DNA of 64,000 nucleotides from Nitrososphaerota archaeon (GTDB lineage Archaea > Thermoproteota > Nitrososphaeria > Nitrososphaerales > Gagatemarchaeaceae), in the NCBI GenBank assembly GCA_027886825.1, contig JAPCJS010000001.1, positions 1 through 64,000 of the forward strand, given 5' to 3'. The position numbers and the translations under genes were made by a program. Shown here in pieces: positions 54,909-64,000 of the stretch (positions within the stretch are counted from its first letter, which is position 1; each line of letters opens with the position of its first letter). The notes beneath the pieces are model-generated. The model was not told the DNA's origin. It made no database searches and saw nothing but the letters and a program-made list of their open reading frames with translations.

Positions 54909-56129
54909 CTACATCCAGCCCAAGACGGGCTCAGACTCGCCGACGGCCCTTATGTCCTTCATCGCCTGCGTCCGAATGGCATCTACCGTCTTGAACTCGG
55001 ATATTATGTTGCCTCGGCTCATTATCTGCTTCAGTAGCATCGTAGAACCCCTGGGAGGAACAGCTCCATCGAGGGCTACGGTGTCCCTGAATCCCTTTGA
55101 CCTGAACACCACCTTGCGTCCCCCGAGACCTCCTCTTTTTGCTCTAAAGTGGCGCGTCCCATTTTCCTGCACTTCTACTATTTTCGCGCTGAAATCGATT
55201 ACGGGCGGATAGGCTACGGCGGTTCCGATTCCAAAGCCGTCTACTAGGCTTTTCAGCTGGACAAGATCTTCCTCGCTCAGCTTGCCGGACACGATTATCT
55301 TCACGCCCTTTCCTCCCCTTATGTTCAGCTCCCACCTTACCTCCTCGATGATCTTTCTGAGATCTCCCCTGCGCGAGCTCGGGGTATCGATTCTTACACC
55401 CCACAGATCCCTGCCGAGGGTCTCGAAGGCCTTGATCGCCTCCGACTTCTCATCCCAGAACGTGTCTATCAGTGCTATCCTCGGGACGTTCTTCGGTATC
55501 GTCTTGTCGAAGAGAAGCCATGCCTCTGCCTGATCGCCGAGGACCTGCACCAGCGCGTGTGGCATCGTCCCCGTAGGTTCGATCCCGAGGAGCTTCGCGC
55601 CGAGCACGTTCGAGACGCTGTCGAACCCGGCGAGGTAGCAGCCCCGCTCGATCAGTGGAGCCAGAGCCGGATGCACGCGTCGCGTCCCGAAACCAATCAA
55701 AGTTCTGTCACCTGCGGCAGCCCTGAAACGCGCAGCCCGGGTAGAGACGCTCGTCGATGAGGAAAGTAGCCCCAAAAGGGGATTTTCGTACTCTACAAAA
55801 TCACGATATCTGCCGGTTATCGTCATAATCGGCTCATAGAAGGTCGTCTTCGTATCGGCCAGAAAGATCGAGCCTTCGTCGAATGACCACACGTCGACCG
55901 GGACCCCCTCCAGGAGCTTGGCAACCTCATAGACCCCCGTGAGGACCCCCCAGATCCCGGGGTAGGGCAGGTCTCTCGCGAAGACCTCCATCACGACCTC
56001 CGAGTCGATGTGGTTCTTGGCGAGGACATCCTTCGTGTTGAGGAAGTATACGTCGGTCGTCCTGGCGCTCTTTATCTCGTCCTCGTCAGCCATCCAAAAG
56101 AGACGGTCCGCGAGGTCGCGTTGCTTCAT
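54909..56129 (-). CDS. pncB: nicotinate phosphoribosyltransferase
   Basis: 'GFGTRRVHPALAPLIERGCYLAGFDSVSNVLGAKLLGIEPTGTMPHALVQ', 'FGIGTAVAYPP'. Confidence 0.92.
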   Translation of the reverse strand: MKQRDLADRLFWMADEDEIKSARTTDVYFLNTKDVLAKNHIDSEVVMEVFARDLPYPGIWGVLTGVYEVAKLLEGVPVDVWSFDEGSIFLADTKTTFYEPIMTITGRYRDFVEYENPLLGLLSSSTSVSTRAARFRAAAGDRTLIGFGTRRVHPALAPLIERGCYLAGFDSVSNVLGAKLLGIEPTGTMPHALVQVLGDQAEAWLLFDKTIPKNVPRIALIDTFWDEKSEAIKAFETLGRDLWGVRIDTPSSRRGDLRKIIEEVRWELNIRGGKGVKIIVSGKLSEEDLVQLKSLVDGFGIGTAVAYPPVIDFSAKIVEVQENGTRHFRAKRGGLGGRKVVFRSKGFRDTVALDGAVPPRGSTMLLKQIMSRGNIISEFKTVDAIRTQAMKDIRAVGESEPVLGWM

Positions 56130-56147
56130 TATTGACAAGCAGCTGAA

Positions 56148-56969
56148 TTGTCTCATAGAAAAAGTATTTCACGGGCGAGGGCGGGGTCCGCTTCATTGCA
56201 AAGAGCCGAGCTGGACCTCTCAGAGGTCAAGAGCAAGATAACCCATTTCATAAAGAAGAAGGTAGAGGACTCACAGACTGACGGCACAATAGTAGCGCTC
56301 GGGGGTGAGATCGATTCTGCTGTGACGGCACACCTGTGTGTGGAGGCGCTCGGGAGCAGGAGGGTGATCGGGCTGATCATGCCCGACCTGCGCACGGCCG
56401 CCGAGGAGGATGTGTCTGACGCGAAGATAGTCGCGAACGAGCTGTGTCTTGAGACAAGACAGTTCGACATCGCGCCGATCCAAAAGTCGTTCGCCAAGAA
56501 TCTCGAAAGCAACAGGGCGGCCGAAGGGAACCTCAGCGCCAGGATCAGGATGTCGCTGCTCTACTATCATGCGAACCTGCTGAACAGGCTCGTCGCCGGG
56601 ACTGCCGACAAGTCTGAACTCCTCCTGGGTCACTTTACAAAGTACGGCGACGGAGGCGTGGACATACTCCCGATCGGTGATCTCTACAAGACCGAGGTCA
56701 GGAAGCTCGGTGAGGTCCTGGGCATAAACAGGCGGATAGTCGCGAAGAAGAGAAACGCGAAGGTATGGACTTCATACGCAAGAGCGGACATGGAGCTAGA
56801 CTATGACACCACAGATCAGATACTAAGGCTGAGGTTCGATCGGGGTCTCGACGCGGCGACGATATCCGCCATGATCAAAAAGAACCAGGCCCGGGTCGAG
56901 AGCGTTATCGCGAGATATGATTCCTCAGCTCACAAGAGAGAGATGCCCCAGATCTGCAGAATGAGATAA
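56148..56969 (+). CDS. nadE: NH3-dependent NAD+ synthetase
   Basis: 'AGTADKSELLLGHFTKYGDGGVDILPIGDLYKTEVRKLGEVLGI'; degenerate PP-loop 'LGGEIDSAVTAHL'. Confidence 0.9.
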   Translation: MSHRKSISRARAGSASLQRAELDLSEVKSKITHFIKKKVEDSQTDGTIVALGGEIDSAVTAHLCVEALGSRRVIGLIMPDLRTAAEEDVSDAKIVANELCLETRQFDIAPIQKSFAKNLESNRAAEGNLSARIRMSLLYYHANLLNRLVAGTADKSELLLGHFTKYGDGGVDILPIGDLYKTEVRKLGEVLGINRRIVAKKRNAKVWTSYARADMELDYDTTDQILRLRFDRGLDAATISAMIKKNQARVESVIARYDSSAHKREMPQICRMR

Positions 56970-57009
56970 GACAAGACGACGGCATGCGGGATACAGAGGT
57001 AGAGATAGA

Positions 57010-57083
57010 TGGACCGGGGGGGATTTGAACCCCCGACCTCCTGCGTGCGAGGCAGGCATTCTACCAGGTTGAACTACCGGCCC
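57010..57083 (-). tRNA. tRNA-Ala (CGC)
   Basis: GGGCCGG..CCTGC-CTCGCAC-GCAGG..GGGGGTTCAAATCCCCC-CCGGTCC-A; G3-U70 identity pair present. Confidence 0.95.
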
Positions 57084-57184
57084 AATCCGGAGGAACCTCA
57101 AAAGGTGCACTATTAAAATTGCAATTCTGTGCACCGAAGGTCAATCCTTCACTCGCCGGCGCACGTCCCGGAGGGTAAGCAGGG

Positions 57185-57676
57185 CTAGGCCTTTGGCTTT
57201 CTTGAGAGCTTTGTGCCGCAGACGTCACAGACCGTTGCCTTCGGGTCAGAGTACTGCTTCCCGCAGCCTTTGCAGTATGTGATCCATGTGATCTGCTTCC
57301 ACTCGCCACCCCTCACGTTGGTCTCTGACAGGCCCACGCCGAGGACCTCTGCCACGTTGCGGACTGCGAAATCGTCGGTGACCAGGGTGACGTCCCCTCC
57401 CGCGGATGCTAGGTCTAGGCTCACAGCGAGTATCGACGCATCGGCCTCGGAGAGGGATTTCAGGTCCCCGGTCTTCGCAGAGACCTGTTTGACCTTCTGC
57501 AGGGATTCCTTCGACGGTTCCGTTACCTGGACCCTTGAATGGATCAGCTGCGCTCCGATTCCCCTGCTCCCCACCTCATCCATCACGTGGTACGTCGTGT
57601 AGTACCTTCCGGTCCCCTGGAAAGGTATCCCTCTGAAGAAAGCCGTCGAGTCAAGAACGTGAATTTTTTCGCTCAA
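57185..57676 (-). CDS. nob1: rRNA maturation endonuclease Nob1 (PIN domain + zinc ribbon)
   Basis: 'HVLDSTAFFRG', 'LSEADASILAVSLDL', 'LVTDDFAVRNVAEVLG', 'CKGCGKQYSDPKATVCDVCG'. Confidence 0.93.
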   Translation of the reverse strand: MSEKIHVLDSTAFFRGIPFQGTGRYYTTYHVMDEVGSRGIGAQLIHSRVQVTEPSKESLQKVKQVSAKTGDLKSLSEADASILAVSLDLASAGGDVTLVTDDFAVRNVAEVLGVGLSETNVRGGEWKQITWITYCKGCGKQYSDPKATVCDVCGTKLSRKPKA

Positions 57677-57907
57677 AACTTAGGTTTCACTGTCGCATGG
57701 GGCCCTGGAATCCGACAACGCTCTTCAAAAAACGATCCTCATTCTAGCTGGTCATCTTCACTGTGGAAGCAGGCTCGGGTTCTCCATTGCGCGCTACTAA
57801 AGCCTTCGCGCCCTGGAATAATATACGATTCGGTGTCGCACGGGTCCGTCTGGGCTCTCAGGTTCAAGGCTTAATTACTGAGAAATGAAAACTCCGAGGC
57901 TAGAAAA

Positions 57908-58309
57908 TTGAGCAGGCCAGCAGACCTCGGTAGTTTGAAGGAAGGCAGCTACATCATAATCGATGGTGAACCTTGCAAAACCGTAGAGGTTGAAAAGAGC
58001 AAACCAGGGAAGCACGGGAGCGCCAAGGTGAGACTGACCGCCATCTCGGTTTTCACCGGTTCCAAGAAGACCATCATCGGTACGGTTGATACCCATATCG
58101 AGGTCCCGATGATAGACAAGAGGTCGGCGCAGATCGTCTCCACCACCCCGAACAGCGTCCAGCTGATGGACCTCGGGACCTTCGAGGTCACCGAGAGCCC
58201 GATCCCAACGGAGCCCGAGCTCCAGGGGAAACTTGTAGCAGGGGCCGAGGTGGAGGTCTGGTCCGTCCTAGGAAAGAACAAGATAATGCGCGTGAAAGGT
58301 TCCAGCTGA
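57908..58309 (+). CDS. eif5A: translation initiation factor aIF5A
   Basis: 'GSYIIIDGEPCKTVEVEKSKPGKHGSAKVRL' hypusination loop. Confidence 0.97.
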   Translation: MSRPADLGSLKEGSYIIIDGEPCKTVEVEKSKPGKHGSAKVRLTAISVFTGSKKTIIGTVDTHIEVPMIDKRSAQIVSTTPNSVQLMDLGTFEVTESPIPTEPELQGKLVAGAEVEVWSVLGKNKIMRVKGSS

Positions 58310-58506
58310 TACTAGTCGTGGTCTATCCGTATCGGATTTCTTCATCGTAGTACTCAGACGGCTCTTCCGATCTGTCATCTAGACCGAGTGGCCCCTGCGC
58401 GAGTGGTGTTTATTCTTGTCCAGGGACGACTGGATGCCTTCTACCTGAGCAATGTCACAGATTATCCATTCATCAAGGATAAATATTTACAGAGAAACCG
58501 CGACCC

Positions 58507-59757
58507 GTGATGATGACCAGAAGGAGAGGCTCGGCGCTCGGCCTTAGCCTGGCGACCATAGCCGTGCTCGTCATAATCATAGGAGCGGTGCTCGTCTACT
58601 ACGACTCGGCAGGTGCACAGGTCAACTCGAGCAACTCCAGAATAAGCACCCTTCAGAGCGAGGTGAGGACACAGCAGAGCATAATCAGCAGCCTGGAGAA
58701 CCAGCAGACCCAGCCTGGCAGCGGTCAGGGCAACACCTCCGTCACAGGGATAGATCCGGTGAGCATCTATGAGGCTGCGAACAGGAGCGTGGTAACGATA
58801 CAGGGCAGTGTGATAACCAACGTCAGCTCTCTGTTTGGGTCTCAGAGTGCCGTCGAGACGGTCCTAGGCTCAGGCATCGTCACCTCCTACCTGAACAGCG
58901 TGTACATCATAACAAACTATCACGTGGTCAACGGCGTGAGCAACATCACCGTCACCTTCGGGGATGGGGACGCCTATCCTGCCAAGGTCGTCGGGACTGA
59001 TCCATACAGCGACATCGCAGTTGTGACCACGAACGCCCCTTCATCCGAGTTCATACCCCTGGAAATCGTCTCCTCATCCGGGATAGAGGTCGGTCAGCCC
59101 GTGGTCGCCATAGGGAATCCATACGGGCTCTCCGGGTCGATGACATTCGGCATAATCAGCCAGCTCGGCAGGACGATACAAGAAGCTGCGTCCGGCCAGT
59201 TCTCGATCTCCGGGATCATACAGTTCAGCGCGCCCATCAATCCAGGCAACTCCGGCGGTCCGCTCCTGAACGCCAACGGGATGGTCATTGGGATAACCAC
59301 TGCGACAGTGAACGGTTCGCAGGGATTGGGCTTTGCTATACCCTCCAGCACCATCCTCAAGGAACTCCCCTCTCTGATAAGCACCGGACAGTATGACACG
59401 CACTCGTATCTCGGAATAAGCGCGGTGGACATGAACTATCAGCTCGCCCAGGCATCAGGCACCAACGTGACCTACGGTGTCCTGGTCGAGAACATCGTGA
59501 GCGGCGGGCCCGCAGACAAGGCAGGGTTGAAGGTAGGGACCAAGACGGTCACCATCGCCGGCGCGCAATACCTCATCGGTGGTGATATCATAACATCGCT
59601 CAACGGGACCAAGATCGTGAATCAGGACGCGCTCGCGACGTATCTGGAGGAGAACACCGTCTCAGGCCAGACGGTGCAACTTGGGATAATCCGAGCGGGC
59701 GCGCCGTTGACCGTGACCATAACCCTCGGCCAGAGGCCTCCGCCGCCCACAGGCTAG
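58507..59757 (+). CDS. membrane-anchored HtrA-type S1C serine protease with PDZ domain
   Basis: N-terminal TM, 'TNYHVVNG', 'SDIAVV', 'NPGNSGGPLLNANG', PDZ 'ADKAGLKVG'. Confidence 0.93.
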   Translation: MMMTRRRGSALGLSLATIAVLVIIIGAVLVYYDSAGAQVNSSNSRISTLQSEVRTQQSIISSLENQQTQPGSGQGNTSVTGIDPVSIYEAANRSVVTIQGSVITNVSSLFGSQSAVETVLGSGIVTSYLNSVYIITNYHVVNGVSNITVTFGDGDAYPAKVVGTDPYSDIAVVTTNAPSSEFIPLEIVSSSGIEVGQPVVAIGNPYGLSGSMTFGIISQLGRTIQEAASGQFSISGIIQFSAPINPGNSGGPLLNANGMVIGITTATVNGSQGLGFAIPSSTILKELPSLISTGQYDTHSYLGISAVDMNYQLAQASGTNVTYGVLVENIVSGGPADKAGLKVGTKTVTIAGAQYLIGGDIITSLNGTKIVNQDALATYLEENTVSGQTVQLGIIRAGAPLTVTITLGQRPPPPTG

Positions 59758-60440
59758 TCTCGTTTCGGGACCAGACCGGCTTCGAGTATCTCCAAGTATC
59801 CGGACATTCGGTCCCAGTGCTTTCTCGACGAGGCTATCTCGATGCGCTCCTCGAAGATCGGGCAGTCCAGCACGAACGTCTCCCCCTCGCCGCCTTCGAG
59901 GGCTGCGTGCATCCCATACTTACTCTGAAGCTCGACGAGCTCTTCGACCATCGCGGCATCGAGCCTCCTTCCCAGCCAATCTTCATCCAGACCCAGCGCG
60001 GCTACGCCCGTGATTATGGCCTCAAAACCGTCGTTGATTATGTTGAGGAGGTGAACCCTCGGATCGATCTGCCAGAGGGGGGAGAAGCTCTGCAGGCCGA
60101 GCTCGGCGCAGACTCGCTCGACGCGGGATTTCTGATACACGCTGGCCAGGGCACCGGTGAATACGCCTTCCATGGAATATTCGTCCTTTGCCATCCTCAA
60201 CGCCTTCGAGAGGTCCTGAAGCTCGACCTCTTTCTCACCCGCTGTGGGGACCATTATCTGAGGCATGTGCATGGTCCCGGCCTGGAGCGAGGTCCAGCGA
60301 AGGTTGGGGAAGTGGAACATGTACGAATCCTGGCGCGAGGGGTTCAGTGTGATCAGGCAGCTGACATCGTGGTCCTTCTTTGCCAGATATGTCGCATAGA
60401 CGCTGTCTTTGCCGCCGGAGAAGAGTATACCGACCTTCAA
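59754..60440 (-). CDS. diphthine--ammonia ligase (Dph6 family)
   Basis: 'VGILFSGGKDSVYATYLA', 'SPLWQIDPRVHLLNIINDGFEAIITGVAALGLDEDWLGR', 'EGGEGETFVLDCPIF'. Confidence 0.94.
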   Translation of the reverse strand: MKVGILFSGGKDSVYATYLAKKDHDVSCLITLNPSRQDSYMFHFPNLRWTSLQAGTMHMPQIMVPTAGEKEVELQDLSKALRMAKDEYSMEGVFTGALASVYQKSRVERVCAELGLQSFSPLWQIDPRVHLLNIINDGFEAIITGVAALGLDEDWLGRRLDAAMVEELVELQSKYGMHAALEGGEGETFVLDCPIFEERIEIASSRKHWDRMSGYLEILEAGLVPKRD

Positions 60441-60557
60441 TCGGCCTCGACTGAGAGCCGTCCCTAAATAAGTAACTAACCAACCAGATGTCAGCTGCCG
60501 CTAAAAAAAGACTTATTTCGTCAGTGCCTTTGGTCGCGACCAACCCGGTGAATAGAT

Positions 60558-61895
60558 TTGCTAGAGTCGCTCAGAAGTGGTCTGCAGGGAGCAATCAAGA
60601 AGCTACTGGGTAGTTCGGTAGTGGACGAGGCTGCCATCAAGGAGTTCGTGCGGGACCTGCAGAGGGCACTGATACAGGCCGATGTGAACGTCAAGCTCGT
60701 GCTCTCCGTCACAGAGAATGTGCAGAGAAGAGCGCTCGAAGAGAAGCCGCTCGGAGGGATGACGCGCAAAGACCAGATCGTCAAGATCCTCTATGAGGAG
60801 CTCGACAGGATGCTTGGGGGAGAGAAGGAGCTGAAGCTCGACAAGGGGAAGGTGAACGTCATCGTTATGCTCGGGGTCCAGGGTTCGGGGAAGACCACCA
60901 CGGTATCGAAGCTCTCCAGGCTCTACGCAAAGAAGGGCTTCAAGGTCGGGGTGGTTGCCGCAGACACCTTCCGTCCTGGCGCGGTCACACAGTTGAAGAT
61001 CCTTTCTGAAAGGATAGGGGTGGACGTCTACAGTGACGAGAAAGAGAGCGACTCGATCAAGGTGGCAGAGGCCGGGAAGCACTTCTTCGAGACGAGCAAG
61101 AACCTGATCATAATAGACACGGCGGGGAGGCACAAGGAAGAGAAGAGCCTGCTCGACGAGATGAGCAGCATTATCTCGAAGGTCAAACCCGACATCAACA
61201 TCCTGGTGGTCGACGGGACGATCGGCCAGCAGTGCTACAATCAGGCGGTGGCGTTCCATAAGATATCGCCCGTGGGCGGGATAATCATAACCAAGCTCGA
61301 CGGTGCGGCGAAGGGTGGAGGGGCACTGGCAGCCGTCGCGGCCACCGGCGCCCGGATATACTTCATAGGTACGGGCGAGAGGGTAGACGACCTGGAGGAG
61401 TTCTCGTCCACCCGCTTCGTCGGTCGGCTGCTCGGGATGGGCGACCTAAAGTCCCTGCTCGAGATGGCGAAGCAGCTAGAGGCGGACGTCGATGAGAAGA
61501 AGGTCCAGCGGATAACCTCTGGTAAGCTGACCATGGACGATTTCCTCTTCCAGTTCGAGCAGGTCAACAAGATGGGCTCCCTGAAGAAGATCCTGGAGCT
61601 GATACCCGGCCTGGCCGGAAACATGAAGGCCGAAGACCTCGAGAAGGCGGAGAAGGACATGAAGATCTGGAAGAGCATCATCCAGTCCATGGCGAAGCCC
61701 GAAAGGGATACCCCGGAGATGCTAAATGCGGTCAGGATAAAGCGGATCGCGAGGGGCTCCGGCAGAAGCGAGAAGGAGGTCAGGGAGCTCATCACAAAGT
61801 ACAGGCAGACCAAGTCCCTGATGAAGGCGAGCAAGGGCCGCGAGTTCAGGCAGATGCTCAGGAGGGCCGGAGGGCAAGGGGCCCTTGGCGGATAA
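60558..61895 (+). CDS. srp54: signal recognition particle protein SRP54
   Basis: 'GVQGSGKTTTVSKLSRLYAKKGFKVGVVAADTFRPGAVTQLKIL', 'IIDTAGRH', 'ITKLDGAAKGGGAL', M-domain. Confidence 0.97.
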   Translation: MLESLRSGLQGAIKKLLGSSVVDEAAIKEFVRDLQRALIQADVNVKLVLSVTENVQRRALEEKPLGGMTRKDQIVKILYEELDRMLGGEKELKLDKGKVNVIVMLGVQGSGKTTTVSKLSRLYAKKGFKVGVVAADTFRPGAVTQLKILSERIGVDVYSDEKESDSIKVAEAGKHFFETSKNLIIIDTAGRHKEEKSLLDEMSSIISKVKPDINILVVDGTIGQQCYNQAVAFHKISPVGGIIITKLDGAAKGGGALAAVAATGARIYFIGTGERVDDLEEFSSTRFVGRLLGMGDLKSLLEMAKQLEADVDEKKVQRITSGKLTMDDFLFQFEQVNKMGSLKKILELIPGLAGNMKAEDLEKAEKDMKIWKSIIQSMAKPERDTPEMLNAVRIKRIARGSGRSEKEVRELITKYRQTKSLMKASKGREFRQMLRRAGGQGALGG

Positions 61896-62982
61896 GGAGA
61901 GATTCCCGCTCTGCGAGAGCTGCGCCGAGAGACAGGGTGACCAGGCAGAGTTCAGTCCTGCGAGAGGTGAAGACTGCTTCATCTGTCGCGGCCTGACCTC
62001 CCGGTTCCCCGACATAGAGCGCAGCGTCGTCCGGCGCGCAAAAGGCTACCAGTTCCGGACATTCTCCATAGGGGTGATCGTTCCCAGAGGGATACAGGAG
62101 AGAGAGGACCAGCTAAGGTCAGACCTCAAGATCCGTGGCAGAGAGACCATCAAGACCCAGCTGAGTCGTGGGATCTCGGACATGCTAAGGAGACAGATGA
62201 AGAGAAAGGTCGACCGCCAGCACCCGGACATCACGATCCTGGTCGACCTTCAGCGGGACGCCCTCGTCGTTACAGCAAAATCGCTCTTCGTGTACGGCAG
62301 GTACACCAAACCTCCAGGGGTGTCACAGAGAAGGGAGCTGTGCGAGAGATGCAAGGGAAGAGGCTGCCAGGAATGTCAGTCCGGTTACAAGAAGGGCGTC
62401 AGCGTAGAGGAGATCCTGGAAGACAGGCTCGGCAGGATCCTGCACTCCACAAAGGCCAGGTTCACGTGGCTCGGGAGCGAGGATCCCGAAAGCACGGTCT
62501 TCCCACCCGGGCGTCCTTTCATAGCCGAGGTCAAGGACCCGAGAAGACGCGAGGTACCGCCCCGCCTCGCCGCGAGGACGGGCAGGGGGATGATTAGGGT
62601 CACTGGGCTGAAGGTGCTCAGGGGAAAGCCCACAGCCATCCCTTCCTTCACATTCAGGACGAGGGCGTTCATCCAGCCGGAGAGCCGGATAGAGGGATTC
62701 CCGGCGGGCCTGGCGAAGGCCATGAAGGGCGCGCCGATCCAGTTCAGGAACAACAAGGGCAAGACGGTCCACAAGAAGGTCTACTCTGTCAAGATCGGGA
62801 GACGGGGTGCAGGCCTGGTGGCCGATATCAAGCTTGATGGCGGCCTGCCGGTCAAGAGGCTCATCAGCGGTGGGTCGGTCTCCCTGTCCCTCGCCGAACT
62901 CCTTAAAACGCCCCTGAGCTGCCAAAGATTTGATATACTCAGGGTTTGGGAGTCAGGGAGTTTCAAGTTTGGGAAGATCTAA
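61885..62982 (+). CDS. pus10: tRNA pseudouridine(54/55) synthase Pus10
   Basis: 'KFRTFS'-type N-terminus, 'LFVYGRYTKPPGVSQRRELCERCKGRGCQECQSGYKKG.SVEEIL', 'GSEDPESTVFPPGRPFIAEVKDPRRR'; overlaps the srp54 end. Confidence 0.95.
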   Translation: MADKERFPLCESCAERQGDQAEFSPARGEDCFICRGLTSRFPDIERSVVRRAKGYQFRTFSIGVIVPRGIQEREDQLRSDLKIRGRETIKTQLSRGISDMLRRQMKRKVDRQHPDITILVDLQRDALVVTAKSLFVYGRYTKPPGVSQRRELCERCKGRGCQECQSGYKKGVSVEEILEDRLGRILHSTKARFTWLGSEDPESTVFPPGRPFIAEVKDPRRREVPPRLAARTGRGMIRVTGLKVLRGKPTAIPSFTFRTRAFIQPESRIEGFPAGLAKAMKGAPIQFRNNKGKTVHKKVYSVKIGRRGAGLVADIKLDGGLPVKRLISGGSVSLSLAELLKTPLSCQRFDILRVWESGSFKFGKI

Positions 62983-63319
62983 GGGGTATCGACGGCGCAC
63001 AAGATCGCTTCTGAAGAAGAGGTACAATGTGGGCGGTTTGAGCAGGATCCTCAGGGACTACTCCGTCGGTGAGAAGGTGGTCATCAAGATCGACTCGACC
63101 CAGGTCAAGGGCATGCCCCACCGGAGGTTCAATGGCCTCGTCGGGGTCGTCATGGAGGTCACTGGGCGCGCATTGATAATAGACGTCCCCGTGGGCGACA
63201 AGATGAAGACGGTCATCTCAAGGAAGGACCACATCGCACCGCTGAAGGGAGCCGAGAATCCAACCGCGACGCCGGAGGAATCTAAGGACCAGGCGACCGC
63301 GACGCCGGAGGAATCTTGA
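62969..63319 (+). CDS. rpl21e: ribosomal protein eL21
   Basis: TTG start 'LGRSKGYRRRTRSLLKKRYNVGGLSRILRDYSVGEKVVIKIDSTQVKGMPHRRFNGLVGVV'. Confidence 0.95.
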   Translation: MGRSKGYRRRTRSLLKKRYNVGGLSRILRDYSVGEKVVIKIDSTQVKGMPHRRFNGLVGVVMEVTGRALIIDVPVGDKMKTVISRKDHIAPLKGAENPTATPEESKDQATATPEES

Positions 63320-63660
63320 TGTCGGCGGAGCCAAACGAGAGAAAGATACTCACACTCAGCGAGGCACACCAGATACTCGAGAAGATAGATGTGGAGAAAG
63401 CAGACCAGATCCAGAAACGGACCCTCGACTATACGTCCAAGTTTGCAAAGATTACGGTGGAGAGCGCTAAGAAGGTGCGCAAGCAGCTCGAGACCGACTG
63501 CGGTCTGAGCCCGGAAGAGGCGGTGGAGGTCATCAACATCATGCCCAAGTCGATCGAGGAGCTCCGGACGTTCACGGCGGGCTGGAGAAAGCTCCTGCCG
63601 ACCGAGACCCTCGAGAAGATGCTGAAGATCCTCAAGTCCGCAAAAGACAACCCACAATAG
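63316..63660 (+). CDS. rpoF: DNA-directed RNA polymerase subunit Rpo4/RpoF
   Basis: 'LTLSEAHQILEKI...LGLSPEEAVEVINIMPKSIEELRTFTAG'-type sequence immediately after eL21. Confidence 0.94.
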   Translation: MMSAEPNERKILTLSEAHQILEKIDVEKADQIQKRTLDYTSKFAKITVESAKKVRKQLETDCGLSPEEAVEVINIMPKSIEELRTFTAGWRKLLPTETLEKMLKILKSAKDNPQ

Positions 63661-63854
63661 GGGTCCGTCCGCCCATCACTGGCACTTCTGCCTTACAAAG
63701 GGGTCACGTCTCAGGACGCGTTCATTAGAAGTAAGATTATATAGCAAGGCACCCCATAAAACCTGCTGGTTGGTTCGAAGGGTATGCTTACCTGTTCCCA
63801 CTCGCGCGCTGATGTAACGATGCACGGCGCGTACCGCAGATGAGATAAGAGGGA

Positions 63855-64000
63855 ATGGTGCCCGAGATGCTCGCGAACGAGAAGAGATATGAGGAATTCG
63901 CGTACGTCCTTGATTTCCTTCCACGCGGAAAATCTGTGGTGATAAAGGGCAGGGAGGGCTCGATCGTGCAGGCCATCGGGGAAGAGAGGCTCACCCTGCT
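63855..64000 (+). CDS. DUF655 family protein, 3' truncated by window edge
   Basis: ATG 63855: MVPEMLANEKRYEEFAYVLDFLPRGKSVVIKGREGSIVQAIGEERLTL; conserved position after rpoF. Confidence 0.85.
   Translation, partial: MVPEMLANEKRYEEFAYVLDFLPRGKSVVIKGREGSIVQAIGEERLTL

Noticed and set aside
60603-61834. long minus-strand ORFs
   Set aside because: Antisense to srp54, no domain content.
1-64000. CRISPR arrays, transposons, integrases, toxin-antitoxin or restriction systems
   Set aside because: No regularly spaced repeats and no recognisable cas, transposase, recombinase, methylase-restriction or TA genes in any frame examined.

Overview
This 64 kb window reads as an archaeal chromosome segment. 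Evidence: aIF5A, eL21, Rpo4/RpoF, Pus10, SRP54, Dph6, Nob1, an ESCRT-III/CdvB-like protein, intron-containing tRNAs and many leaderless starts preceded by TATA-like boxes. A TACK/Nitrososphaeria-type host is likely, but this is inference. Most of the window is housekeeping metabolism and information processing. The right end is the conserved SRP54-Pus10-eL21-Rpo4-DUF655 cluster. I see no CRISPR array, transposase, phage module or recognisable defence island. The strongest unusual signals are: (1) two diverged paralogs of an uncharacterised HExxH metallopeptidase-like family, one of which has lost the catalytic Glu while keeping both His and a C-terminal Glu; (2) a tRNA-Thr(CGT) that folds only if a 15-nt non-canonical intron at position 27/28 is removed, with a good bulge-helix-bulge; (3) a degenerate copy of the tRNA-Leu(GAG) 3' end plus its downstream flank, 4.7 kb away and bracketing an ABC transporter/acyltransferase block; (4) several genes the ORF track misses or splits: a HExxH protein with a start-proximal frameshift, a triply frameshifted zinc-ribbon/membrane protein, three small zinc-ribbon ORFs, and a HAD-motif remnant beside mpgS; (5) an NAD synthetase with a degenerate PP-loop; (6) a YdeI-cupin fusion and a full-length bacterial-type Ada. 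No single clearly new multi-gene system is demonstrated. Family assignments come from motif recognition only; no searches were run.
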